Assembly: GCF_009755815.1 (NCBI RefSeq)
Contig: NZ_WRPK01000003.1
Span: forward strand, 62,001-126,000
Length of the DNA stretch: 64,000 nt
Reading direction: 5' to 3'
Origin: Flavisphingomonas formosensis
GTDB taxonomy: Bacteria > Pseudomonadota > Alphaproteobacteria > Sphingomonadales > Sphingomonadaceae
The notes under the pieces are model-generated. The model made no database searches. It was given only the letters and a program-made list of their open reading frames with translations, and was not told the origin of the DNA. The position numbers and the translations under genes were made by a program. Every line of letters begins with the position of its first letter. The stretch's first letter is position 1. Shown piece after piece: positions 8,553 to 18,093 of this stretch.

Positions 8553-9113
8553 ATGTCTGCACCAGCCTATCTTTGCGGCCAACTGCTGCTGGCCATGCCG
8601 GGAATCGGTGATTCCCGCTTCGAACGGGCGGTCATCGCGATGTGCGCCCATGACGAGAATGGCGCGCTCGGAATCGGAATCGGCCGCACCGTTCCCGACC
8701 TCGGCCTGCACGGGTTGCTCGGTCAGCTCGATATCGACCCTGGCGTGGCACCCGATGCGCCCATTCATATCGGCGGACCGGTCGAGCCCTCGCGGGGCTT
8801 CGTCCTCCATGGCATCGATTGGGGCGGGGAAGATACGATACATGTCGGCTCGCGCTGGGCGCTGACCGGTACGGTCGACGTTCTGCGCGCGATCGCGGAA
8901 GGGAACGGCCCGAGCCGCTGGATCGCTGCGCTCGGCTATGCCGGCTGGGGCGAAGGCCAGCTCGACGAGGAGATGACCCGCCATGGCTGGTTCGCGACGC
9001 CGGGCGACGATTCGATCGTGTTCGATGCCCCCGCGGCGGCGCGCTGGACGAAGAGCTTCGCAGGTGCCGGCATCGACATCCGGCTGCTGGCACCGACGAC
9101 CGGTACGGCGTGA
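8553..9113 (+). CDS. yqgE: YqgE/AlgH family protein (UPF0301)
   Basis: A 186-residue protein matching UPF0301: an early PGIGDSRFERAVI segment, then a middle GGPVEPSRGFVLH motif and a late ALGYAGWGEGQLDEE motif, which are the diagnostic family signatures. The biochemical role is not settled; AlgH was linked to alginate regulation in Pseudomonas, which should not be carried over here. I chose ATG 8553, with GAGGC a few bases upstream, over a TTG 21 bases earlier. Divergent from the glycosyltransferase gene, and followed by the regulatory region of ahcY. Confidence 0.92.
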   Translation: MSAPAYLCGQLLLAMPGIGDSRFERAVIAMCAHDENGALGIGIGRTVPDLGLHGLLGQLDIDPGVAPDAPIHIGGPVEPSRGFVLHGIDWGGEDTIHVGSRWALTGTVDVLRAIAEGNGPSRWIAALGYAGWGEGQLDEEMTRHGWFATPGDDSIVFDAPAAARWTKSFAGAGIDIRLLAPTTGTA

Positions 9114-9151
9114 GCGCACAGGTCGGCGCGGCGGAGCGTGTGCCGCGAGAG

Positions 9152-9171
9152 ATATAAAGATATCTTTATAT
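9152..9171. promoter_or_regulatory. Perfect 20-bp palindromic operator candidate upstream of ahcY
   Basis: ATATAAAGAT followed directly by its exact reverse complement, in otherwise GC-rich DNA, 59 bases before the ahcY start. A symmetric AT-rich site here fits a dimeric repressor. The ArsR-type regulator SahR is known to control S-adenosylhomocysteine and methionine genes in Proteobacteria, so a SahR-like site is the best guess. No such regulator gene lies in the window. Confidence 0.65.
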
Positions 9172-9230
9172 TTGCATTTCCGTTGGTCGGCGGCTATGCG
9201 GACGGCGATAAACCCATCAGGAGCGCTCCT

Positions 9231-10652
<1,422 letters not shown>

Positions 10653-10674
10653 TCACTTCGGCATGTAACGATGG

Positions 10675-10710
10675 GGGCCTTCGCTGGAATGGTGGAGGCC
10701 CTTATTGTTA
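10675..10710 (+). terminator. Possible terminator after ahcY
   Basis: Six-base-pair stem GGGCCT / AGGCCC with a 15-base loop, followed by TTATTGTTA. Weak, but correctly placed 23 bases after the ahcY stop. Confidence 0.45.
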
Positions 10711-10753
10711 GTTAAGCTTAGAAGAGCTCTCAAAAGGGGAAGGGCTCAGGATT

Positions 10754-11725
10754 TCAACTGGTTGCGGATAGATCGATCGGAGCTTCCCTAATCCAACGCG
10801 ATGCGAGGTATTTGGATCCTCTTTTCACCGGCAGTCCCGCATGCATCATACGTTGTTCCGGTTGGCCGTTGGGTGTGACGTTACAAAAGAGTATGGCGTC
10901 TCCGGCGTTTCCGCGAAAAGAGATGCCGAGTTCCGGAAAATAGGTTTCACCGCCGTCATAGCCGGAATTGAGATAGGCTAGGAGCGTCCACTTCCGTTGA
11001 TTGCGACCCTGCGGCAGGGCATCAGAGTGCAATCGATATTCTTGGCGTCGCACATAGCGCAAAATCTGCAAGGGTTCGCCTTGCGCTACTTCTGTACCGC
11101 TTATTCTCGCGAAACGCCGATTTAGCGCGTGGATCGCTGGACTTTCTCGTAAGAGGGGAAAGCTTGCTGCGTCAGAAGTCCGGATCGGATTCGCTATGCG
11201 AAAGCCGCTGCGAGGGTCGACGACTGTCGCTGGCGCGAAAAGGGGCGTGGCGCGACGAATGAGGAAATAGCATTCCTCCTGCGTCAACAGTTGCCGGAAG
11301 ATCATGATATCCGGCGACGCCTTGATGGTTCCCGCCGCGATTGACGAGAGGCTGTCGCCGTGATCGTCTAGATTCATCGCCTCGATCAGGTCGTGCTCCC
11401 GCTTGGCGTCGGGGTCTCCTGCAGACAATGCGGTGAGCCGCCGCATCGCCTCTCTCCAGTCGCGTCTTCCGCCCGCCCCGTGGGCACGGAACGCGAGCGA
11501 GATGGTTTTGGCCTGCAAATGCCCCGCATCTGCAGCGCGTTGGAAAAGTGTGTCAGCCAGGGATAGGTCACGTCCGACGTGATGTCCGGCCAACCGCCAG
11601 AGCGCGAGCAGGAATATTGCCTCCCGATCACCTGTGACGATGGCCCCTGCAAGCAACGCTAGCGCTTCTTGAATGCGGCCCCGATCGGCGAGTTGACGGG
11701 CTCTTTCAGCGATGTTTTCCGTCAT
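10754..11725 (-). CDS. Prolyl-4-hydroxylase-like 2-oxoglutarate/Fe(II) oxygenase with N-terminal Sel1/TPR-like helices
   Basis: A 323-residue two-part protein. Residues 1-110 are short helical repeats of Sel1/TPR type (for example DTLFQRAADAGHLQAK at about 58-73). Residues 135-315 form a 2OG-Fe(II) oxygenase of the prolyl 4-hydroxylase type: iron ligands His233 and Asp235 (LHSDAL) and His295, with Lys305 in place to bind 2-oxoglutarate. Such enzymes hydroxylate amino-acid side chains; the target is unknown. It lies 80 bases downstream of, and on the same strand as, a large TonB-dependent receptor, with a hairpin between them, a pairing I associate with sphingomonads and Caulobacter relatives. 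The coding DNA is clearly more AT-rich than the flanks. Confidence 0.85.
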   Translation of the reverse strand: MTENIAERARQLADRGRIQEALALLAGAIVTGDREAIFLLALWRLAGHHVGRDLSLADTLFQRAADAGHLQAKTISLAFRAHGAGGRRDWREAMRRLTALSAGDPDAKREHDLIEAMNLDDHGDSLSSIAAGTIKASPDIMIFRQLLTQEECYFLIRRATPLFAPATVVDPRSGFRIANPIRTSDAASFPLLRESPAIHALNRRFARISGTEVAQGEPLQILRYVRRQEYRLHSDALPQGRNQRKWTLLAYLNSGYDGGETYFPELGISFRGNAGDAILFCNVTPNGQPEQRMMHAGLPVKRGSKYLASRWIREAPIDLSATS

Positions 11726-11753
11726 CGCTAGACTTATATCTCTGGCTGAAAAT

Positions 11754-11790
11754 GATCGAAAGCCCCGATGCTCGGAGCGAGCACCGGGGC
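11754..11790 (-). terminator. Hairpin terminator after the TonB-dependent receptor
   Basis: Stem GCCCCG-x-TGCTC / GAGCA-x-CGGGGC with one mismatch. On the minus strand it is followed by T-rich sequence (TTTCGATCATTTTC). It should reduce transcription into the oxygenase gene. Confidence 0.6.
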
Positions 11791-11805
11791 CGACGAGAGG
11801 CGCGA

Positions 11806-14800
11806 CTAGAAGTTGGCCTTGAAGCCTGCGTAGAAGAATCGGCCTACGTTGTCGTAAATTCCGCTACCTGCGCCGACACCCGTAAGGCCGTAAGGCGGCA
11901 TCCGATTTGTGACGTTATCGATGCCAAGATAAAAGAGATAGTTTTTGTTGACCTCAACTTCTGTACGGATGTCGTGGTAGAAAACAGCCGGATAGAAATG
12001 GATCGGGAACGCGTCTGGATTTTGAGGCGGACGGCCCTGGACGCTGAAGAAATCTTCATATTCGTTCGGAACCATCTTGCCGATATAGCGCATCGTGTAA
12101 CCGAAGGTGACCGGCCCGGTCTTGAAGTCCACGTCCCAGGTGAATTTGTCCCGGGGATATGGCAGCTCATACATCAGCTGGTTTGCATATTTTGGATTGG
12201 TCGGATCAAAGAACTGGTCGTTCTGAAGATAGTGCGTCCAGTTGAACCGGGTGTTGAACAAGCCGATACCTTCGAAGTGCCGCCTGTAGCCAACGTCGAT
12301 ATCGAGGCCGCGCACCTTGAGCTTCGCATAGTTGAGGAGGATCTGCTCCAATGACCCCTCGAGAATTTGATATGGCTCCTCTCCTAGGGGGCCGCCGCCC
12401 GCTCCCGCGCGCTGGAACAACGAACAGAATGTGTTGTCCGGATTCTGCAGATCATAACAGGCATTAGCGATCTGCTGTGCCGTCGGGCTGGTGATCACGT
12501 CATTGACGGTGATGTTGTAATAATCGATGGACGCAGTCAGGCCCGGAATGAACTTCGGCTGGATGACCACGCCGAGTGTCCAAGAATCGGATTTCTCCGC
12601 CTTCAGATCCCGGTTGCCTCCGGAGACGATCTGAAGGGACGAGGTGTATTGATAGTTGAAATCGCTCGGAATTCCAGCCGCTCGGCAATTGGCTGCCCGA
12701 TATTGAGTGCCGGTCTGGATCTGGTTCAGCGAACAAGGATCTTCAAATCCGGGCGCGAAATTCTGTCCGGGCTTCGAGTAGAGTTCCACCAAATTCGGTG
12801 CGCGGACGGAGCGGCCATAGTTGCCGCGGAAGCGAATTCCGGAAACGGGCGCCCATTCGACCGTGCCATTGTAAGCATAAACCGTTCCTGTCGAGCCTTT
12901 GTAATGTGAAACGCGTCCGGCACCGCTGATTGTCAGCTCTTTAATGAACGGAAGATCCTTGAGAATTGGTGCGCTTATTTCTCCAAATCCTTCTGTCACT
13001 TCGAAGGAGGGCGGATTCAGTTCCGGGATGGAATTATAGAAAGTAAGGCCGGCCGTGACGATATCATCCTGCTTGTAATAAGCAGTCTCGCGCCGATACT
13101 CGGCGCCGACGGAGAGCGCGATGGGGCCGCCAGGCAATTCGAACCACTTGCTCGTGTCGCCTGAGATGTAGCCGTTGAAATCGAGCTGCGTGATCTTGCC
13201 CCGAGCGGTCGTATTCTGCAGGATATAATTTTTCGCTGCCTGACTGACATTGCCCGCGCCGAACAGGTTGACCGGAACGCAGTTGGCAACGTCGTTTGCC
13301 AAAGTTGCCGCTGCGACGGCAGGGTCGGCATTTCCGTAGGCGATGCGGGCAGCAGGATCGATCGTGGCACGGCATACGATGTTGCCGTTGGCTGTGCCCG
13401 TCAAATATTTGCCCTCGTCGACTGCGTCGATCGCCAGCAGATAGCGCTGAAGATTGACGTTGCCGATCACCTTGGTTCGTTCACGGAATTCGCCGTAGTT
13501 CCCAGAAACTTGATATTTCCAGTTGTTACCGAGATCGCCGTCGATTCCGGCTACGAATCGGTAGGTCTGGCGACGCGAGATTTCGTCGCGAACGCCAAAA
13601 TCCGTTACCGTTCGGCTGAAATCGAAGTCGAAGTCGTCATCCGTCGCGGGATTCAAGCCGTTGAGCTGGAAGATCGTATTGCGAGCTTGCGTGGTCAGAT
13701 AGGGATTCGCGGTGTTGAATGCCTCGCGAGCGTCATTGAGCGTGCCAAGCCCGGTGAAGAAGGGGCCAGCGGTACTCCCGCGGCTGTCGATGCGAACATA
13801 TTTGGCTTCGAAGAAGGGTTTGAACGCGTCGCTGAAATCATAATGGCCCATGACGTTGAAATTGTAACGATTCACTATGGGCTGGAGGATGAGTAGCTTG
13901 TCTTCACGTCCCGTCGAGCCGTTTCCCCCGATGTAGCGCGTGTCGAACAGATCGGAACCAGTGAGGTATCCGGTCTGAGGCGTGAGTGTGCCATCGGGCT
14001 TGAAAAGATAGGTAAAAAGATTCGAGTCGGATACATGTCCCGCCTTACAGCAGAACACGACATCGCCGCCGTTGTTGTAATAGGGGTAGCGGACGCCGTT
14101 GTAGAATTTGGTGTCGAAAACGCCATCCGAAGGGGAGGTTTCGTCGACGTCAACCGTTACCCACTGGCCGTTCCTGGCTATGGATGGTCGATCCGAACCA
14201 TAGGCGGATCCATGGTGCGAATATTCGGCGCTGAAGGTCAAGTTGCCTCGCCCATCGCCAAAGTTGAAGCCGCCCAAGGCGCTCAGGAAAGCTTCGCCGT
14301 CATCGCCATATTTGCTGATACCATCCTGTCCGCGGATTTGCAGGCCTTCGTAATTACGCTTCAGCTTGAAATTGACGACACCTGCAATAGCGTCCGAGCC
14401 GTATACGGCCGAGTTGGCGCCGGTAACGATATCCACGCTCTCGATCAGATCCTGGGGAATCGTATTGATATCGGGCGAAGCGGCATTCAGCAGTATATCG
14501 CTCGCGACATGCCGGCGGCCGTTGACCAGCACCAGCGTACGCTGTGTGCCGAGGCCGCGCAAATCGAGCAGATTGAGGCCGGTAGTGCCGAGTGAGTTGG
14601 TCGAATTCGCCTGGGTTACGGTGCTGTTCAACTGCGGAAGTCGACTCAGCGTATCGCCAATCGACGTTTTGCCCGTGTTGAAAAGCTGGTCGCTGGTGAC
14701 GGTGACTACGGGAACGGGAGATTCGAGATTGGGGCGGGCAAGCCGTGTGCCCGTCACGACGATGGTTTCGTCAGAGGTCGTTTCGCTGCCCGTCACAACC

Positions 14801-14907
14801 GGAGCGGACGTATCTTGAGCGAGCGCTGGGGTTGCCGACAGTGCCGCAAGGCTTGCGATAGCGAGTGAACGCAACGCGGTAGCGCTGCACAAGCGTACCT
14901 TATTCAT
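11806..14907 (-). CDS. TonB-dependent outer-membrane receptor
   Basis: A 1,033-residue outer-membrane transporter. A signal peptide (about residues 1-30, ending ATPALA) is followed by a TonB-box-like ETIVVTGTRL, the plug domain with GLNLLDLRGLGTQRTLVLVNGRR and SAVYGSDAIAGVVNFKLKR, then the long beta-barrel, ending in an aromatic-rich strand with terminal Phe. The large size and the plug wording resemble receptors for organic nutrients, not siderophores, but the ligand cannot be read from sequence. Two adjacent ATGs are possible; I use 14907 because AGGGG then sits about 7 bases upstream. Divergent from divL; the spacer carries two palindromes. Hand counts of sample lines give about 55% GC against about 72% in ahcY. 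Confidence 0.95.
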   Translation of the reverse strand: MNKVRLCSATALRSLAIASLAALSATPALAQDTSAPVVTGSETTSDETIVVTGTRLARPNLESPVPVVTVTSDQLFNTGKTSIGDTLSRLPQLNSTVTQANSTNSLGTTGLNLLDLRGLGTQRTLVLVNGRRHVASDILLNAASPDINTIPQDLIESVDIVTGANSAVYGSDAIAGVVNFKLKRNYEGLQIRGQDGISKYGDDGEAFLSALGGFNFGDGRGNLTFSAEYSHHGSAYGSDRPSIARNGQWVTVDVDETSPSDGVFDTKFYNGVRYPYYNNGGDVVFCCKAGHVSDSNLFTYLFKPDGTLTPQTGYLTGSDLFDTRYIGGNGSTGREDKLLILQPIVNRYNFNVMGHYDFSDAFKPFFEAKYVRIDSRGSTAGPFFTGLGTLNDAREAFNTANPYLTTQARNTIFQLNGLNPATDDDFDFDFSRTVTDFGVRDEISRRQTYRFVAGIDGDLGNNWKYQVSGNYGEFRERTKVIGNVNLQRYLLAIDAVDEGKYLTGTANGNIVCRATIDPAARIAYGNADPAVAAATLANDVANCVPVNLFGAGNVSQAAKNYILQNTTARGKITQLDFNGYISGDTSKWFELPGGPIALSVGAEYRRETAYYKQDDIVTAGLTFYNSIPELNPPSFEVTEGFGEISAPILKDLPFIKELTISGAGRVSHYKGSTGTVYAYNGTVEWAPVSGIRFRGNYGRSVRAPNLVELYSKPGQNFAPGFEDPCSLNQIQTGTQYRAANCRAAGIPSDFNYQYTSSLQIVSGGNRDLKAEKSDSWTLGVVIQPKFIPGLTASIDYYNITVNDVITSPTAQQIANACYDLQNPDNTFCSLFQRAGAGGGPLGEEPYQILEGSLEQILLNYAKLKVRGLDIDVGYRRHFEGIGLFNTRFNWTHYLQNDQFFDPTNPKYANQLMYELPYPRDKFTWDVDFKTGPVTFGYTMRYIGKMVPNEYEDFFSVQGRPPQNPDAFPIHFYPAVFYHDIRTEVEVNKNYLFYLGIDNVTNRMPPYGLTGVGAGSGIYDNVGRFFYAGFKANF

Positions 14908-15210
14908 CATATGTCCCCTGTTATCTGGCCAGTTTGATCGCCCCCACGACCACAAACTAAACCTGTACTTCGACGATACGTTTTAACCTTGCGAGTTCAA
15001 GGCGATGGTGGACCATCGGCAAGTTCGTTGAGGTGTGTTGCATTGCTGCAACACGGTGTTGGCATATGTCGTCTACCCCGCAAAGGTTAATTTTGGAGAC
15101 AGCTTGGTATATTCCGCTTGCAGATCGAGTGGGCGGTGGATTCTCTGGTCGCCGACGGTGGAAATAGGGGTAGGACGAATTATGGCGATCGGGCGGATTT
15201 TTCCTTTCGC
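14908..15210. promoter_or_regulatory. Divergent regulatory spacer (TonB receptor / divL) with two perfect palindromes
   Basis: No gene is visible in this spacer. It holds CGATGGT-GG-ACCATCG at 15003-15018 and GTGTTGCA-TTGC-TGCAACAC at 15035-15054, both with perfect arms. They lie about 95-150 bases upstream of the receptor start and are placed to act as operators for the receptor or for divL. I cannot fix promoter hexamers. Confidence 0.4.
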
Positions 15211-17577
15211 ATGACCGCGCTCGATGGGACGACGGGAGCACTCGTCGCGATCTTTCTGGCGCTCTGGACGGCCGCTGCGGTGATCGCAGTGGTGTTCGGC
15301 CTGCGCCGTGCCATGTATGCGCGCGGAGCGGCGCAGGAGGCGCTGCGGCTTTCGGCTCTTCTCGGCTGCGCGCCGGCTGCCTCGGCGATGGTGGGGTCGG
15401 ATGGCAAAATGGAAGCGGACGGCCGGCTGGCCGACTGGCTCGGCCTCGCGCGTGCACCGCGCGTCCTGACAGATTTGGCCGGGCCGGCGTTCGGCCTGGT
15501 CGACGACGATGCGGCGGCATTGTCTCGCGAGGTTTCCACGGCACAGCGGTCGGGACGGGCCTTCACCCGGCCGGTGCATATCCAGAATTCCGATCGGGTG
15601 TTGATGGTGCGCGGTCGGCTGGCTCCGCAGGCCGAGCTCGGTGCGGGCATCGTGCTGCTGTGGTTCTTCGACGTCACCGACATGCAGGCGGAAATGGCGG
15701 ATCTGCGTGGTGAGAAAGCGCGGCTTGCGCGTGCGCTGGATGCGATCTCGCGTGTGATCGAGGAGGCACCGTTTCCGATCTGGCATCGCGGGCCCGACCT
15801 TAGGCTCAGCCTCGTCAACCGATCCTATGTGGACGCGGTGGAGGGGCAGAGCGCGGCGGATGTGATCGCGCGCGGGCTCGAGCTGGTAGAAGCCATTGAC
15901 GGGCGCACGCCGCTTGCCACGGCTGCCGAAGCGCGCGAGAGAGGGCATGGCGAGATCCACACCGTGCCCGCCACGATCCGGGGCGAGCGCCGGATGATCC
16001 GCATCGCGGACGTTCCGCTCGGGGGGGCGGGGGTGGCGGGCTATGCCGTCGACGTCGAGGATCTCGAGGTCGCGCGGTCGGATCTCAACCGCTTTGCACG
16101 CGCCCAGCGCGACATGCTGGACCGGCTTTCCGCTGGTGTTGCCCAGTTCGCGGCAGATCGGGGCCTGGTTTTCTCCAACGACGCCTTTCACCGCCTGTTC
16201 GCCCTCAAGCCCGAATGGCTCGGCGACCGCCCCGAATTCGATCGCGTGCTGGAACGCATGCGCGAGACCGGGCGCATCCCCGAAAGCCGAGATTTTCCAA
16301 GCTGGAAGGCCGAGCGTCGAGGATGGTTCACCGCGACGTCGAATGCGATGGAGGAAAATTGGCTGTTGCCCGGAGGGCTGCACCTGCGCGTCGTGGCGCA
16401 GCCTTTGCCGGACGGCGGTCTGCTGCTGATCTTCGAGGATCGCACCGAGCAGGTGCAACTCGCCTCGGCGCGCGATACGCTGCTACGCGTGCGGACCGCC
16501 ACTTTCGACAATCTGTTCGAGGCCGTGGGCGTCTTCGCCGCGGACGGCCGCCTCCATCTGTGGAACAACCGTTTTCGCGATGTCTGGAATTTCGAGGAAG
16601 AGGAGCTTGCGGCGCATCCACGCGTCGACGCGCTCGTCGAGGTGGTTGCGAAAAAGCTGGCCAATCCGTCGCGCGCCAGCATCATCCGCGAATTGGTTCG
16701 GATCGCCACGGTCGATCGGCAGCAGCGCGGCGGGCGCGTCGCGCTGACCGACGGGCGCCATTTCGAATTCGCCGTGGTGCCGCTGCCGGACGGCAATGCG
16801 CTGTTCACGATGCTCGACATCACCGACAGCCGCCGGATCGAAGCGGCGCTGCGCGAGCGGACCGACGCACTGGAGGAAGCCGATCGCGTCAAGACTGCCT
16901 TCCTCGCCAACATGTCCTATGAACTGCGCACGCCGCTCACCTCGATCGGCGGCTTTGCCGAGATGCTGTCCGGCGGCTATGGCGGGCCGCTCGACGATCG
17001 GGCGAAGGATTATGTCGATCTCATCCTCCAGGCGTCGGCACGGCTCGGCGCGCTGATCGACGATATTCTCGACCTGACGCAGAGCGAGGCCGGCGCGCTG
17101 CCGATGGCCGAGGAGAAGGTGGATCTCACCGCGCTGGTCAGCGAGGCGGGACAGGAAGCGGGGGACCGCGCGCGCGCCAAGCCGCTGGATCTGGTGGTGG
17201 ACATCGCAAAGTCGGTCGGCACGCTGGTCGGGGATTCGCGGCGGCTGCGCCAGTCCGTCGACCATCTGCTGCGCAATGCCATCGCCTATACGCCGGCGGG
17301 CGGCAGGGTTCTGCTCTGCGCGGAAGGCGACAAGCAGGAGGCGAGGATCATCGTGTCGGACAATGGCCCCGGCATCGATCCGCGCCAGCGCGATCGCGCC
17401 TTCGATCGTTTTCACCGCGTCTCCCCGGAGGAGGACAGCCATCGCGCCGCGCTCGGCCTCGGCCTGCCGCTCACCCGGCAATTCGTCGCGGCGCACGGCG
17501 GCACGCTGGATCTGCAGAGCAAGCCGGGAGTAGGCACCACCGCCATCATCCGCCTGCCGCGCAAACGATCGGCCTGA
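15211..17577 (+). CDS. divL: DivL-type pseudo-histidine kinase with tyrosine at the phosphoacceptor position
   Basis: A 788-residue membrane-bound sensor protein: one N-terminal membrane segment (about residues 8-32), several PAS-like regions (about 70-560) and a C-terminal kinase core. The H-box reads FLANMSYELRTPL, so the usual His is Tyr570, while Asn689 (N-box), DNGPGID (717-723) and GLGLPLT are kept. A Tyr here is the hallmark of Caulobacter DivL, which binds phosphorylated DivK and controls the CckA-ChpT-CtrA cell-cycle relay and does not act as a normal kinase. Adjacent tsaE also fits. The start is uncertain: ATG 15211 puts the membrane segment at the terminus but lacks a clear ribosome-binding site; a TTG at 15118 is the alternative. 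Confidence 0.9.
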   Translation: MTALDGTTGALVAIFLALWTAAAVIAVVFGLRRAMYARGAAQEALRLSALLGCAPAASAMVGSDGKMEADGRLADWLGLARAPRVLTDLAGPAFGLVDDDAAALSREVSTAQRSGRAFTRPVHIQNSDRVLMVRGRLAPQAELGAGIVLLWFFDVTDMQAEMADLRGEKARLARALDAISRVIEEAPFPIWHRGPDLRLSLVNRSYVDAVEGQSAADVIARGLELVEAIDGRTPLATAAEARERGHGEIHTVPATIRGERRMIRIADVPLGGAGVAGYAVDVEDLEVARSDLNRFARAQRDMLDRLSAGVAQFAADRGLVFSNDAFHRLFALKPEWLGDRPEFDRVLERMRETGRIPESRDFPSWKAERRGWFTATSNAMEENWLLPGGLHLRVVAQPLPDGGLLLIFEDRTEQVQLASARDTLLRVRTATFDNLFEAVGVFAADGRLHLWNNRFRDVWNFEEEELAAHPRVDALVEVVAKKLANPSRASIIRELVRIATVDRQQRGGRVALTDGRHFEFAVVPLPDGNALFTMLDITDSRRIEAALRERTDALEEADRVKTAFLANMSYELRTPLTSIGGFAEMLSGGYGGPLDDRAKDYVDLILQASARLGALIDDILDLTQSEAGALPMAEEKVDLTALVSEAGQEAGDRARAKPLDLVVDIAKSVGTLVGDSRRLRQSVDHLLRNAIAYTPAGGRVLLCAEGDKQEARIIVSDNGPGIDPRQRDRAFDRFHRVSPEEDSHRAALGLGLPLTRQFVAAHGGTLDLQSKPGVGTTAIIRLPRKRSA

Positions 17578-17646
17578 ACATGGCTTCCGCCTTTGACGCC
17601 ATTTTCACATTGACCTCGACGCCATGGGCTCGCACGCGGCTCAGCC

Positions 17647-18093
17647 ATGCTTCTGCTCGCCGATCCTCTCGCTACTGAAGCGGCCGGAGCCGCGCTGGCT
17701 GCCGTCCTGCAGCCCGGCGACGCCGTGGCGCTGCATGGCGATCTCGGCGCGGGCAAGACCACTTTCGCGCGCGGACTGCTGGCCGCGCTAGGGTTGCCCG
17801 GCGAGGCGCCGAGCCCGAGCTTCGCCATCGTCCAGGCCTATGCGCCGCCCGAGGTGCGAATTCCCATTTGGCATGTCGATCTGTACAGGATCGAGAATCC
17901 CGAAGACGCGCTGGAGTTCGGGTTGGACGATGCCCGGCTGGATACGGCGCTGCTCATCGAGTGGCCGGAACGACTGGGGCCGCCATTGTGGCCGGATACG
18001 CTGCATCTGCGTTTTGAACCGGGTCCGGACGATGTGCGGCGCTTGACTTGGCAGGCGCCGGCGTCATGGGAGGCGCGATGGCCGCCCCGATGA
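17647..18093 (+). CDS. tsaE: tRNA threonylcarbamoyladenosine biosynthesis ATPase TsaE
   Basis: A 148-residue P-loop ATPase that acts with TsaB and TsaD in forming t6A37 on tRNAs reading ANN codons. The Walker A motif is GDLGAGKTT (residues 31-39), followed by the family PSPSFAIVQAY and the HVDLYRI segment, then LLIEWPERLG. Length is normal. The gene begins 69 bases after divL and overlaps the amgK start by 16 bases, so tsaE-amgK-murU are translationally linked. Confidence 0.95.
   Translation: MLLLADPLATEAAGAALAAVLQPGDAVALHGDLGAGKTTFARGLLAALGLPGEAPSPSFAIVQAYAPPEVRIPIWHVDLYRIENPEDALEFGLDDARLDTALLIEWPERLGPPLWPDTLHLRFEPGPDDVRRLTWQAPASWEARWPPR

Noticed and set aside
9114-9230. SAM or S-adenosylhomocysteine riboswitch upstream of ahcY
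   Set aside because: The leader is only about 117 bases from the previous gene and I find no conserved riboswitch core; the dominant feature is a DNA-type perfect palindrome.
15211-17577. Sequencing error or decay at the histidine of the kinase H-box
   Set aside because: The codon is a clean TAT, the flanking box is perfect, and DivL proteins carry Tyr at this position. A single-base error CAT to TAT cannot be fully excluded, but the tsaE neighbourhood supports DivL.
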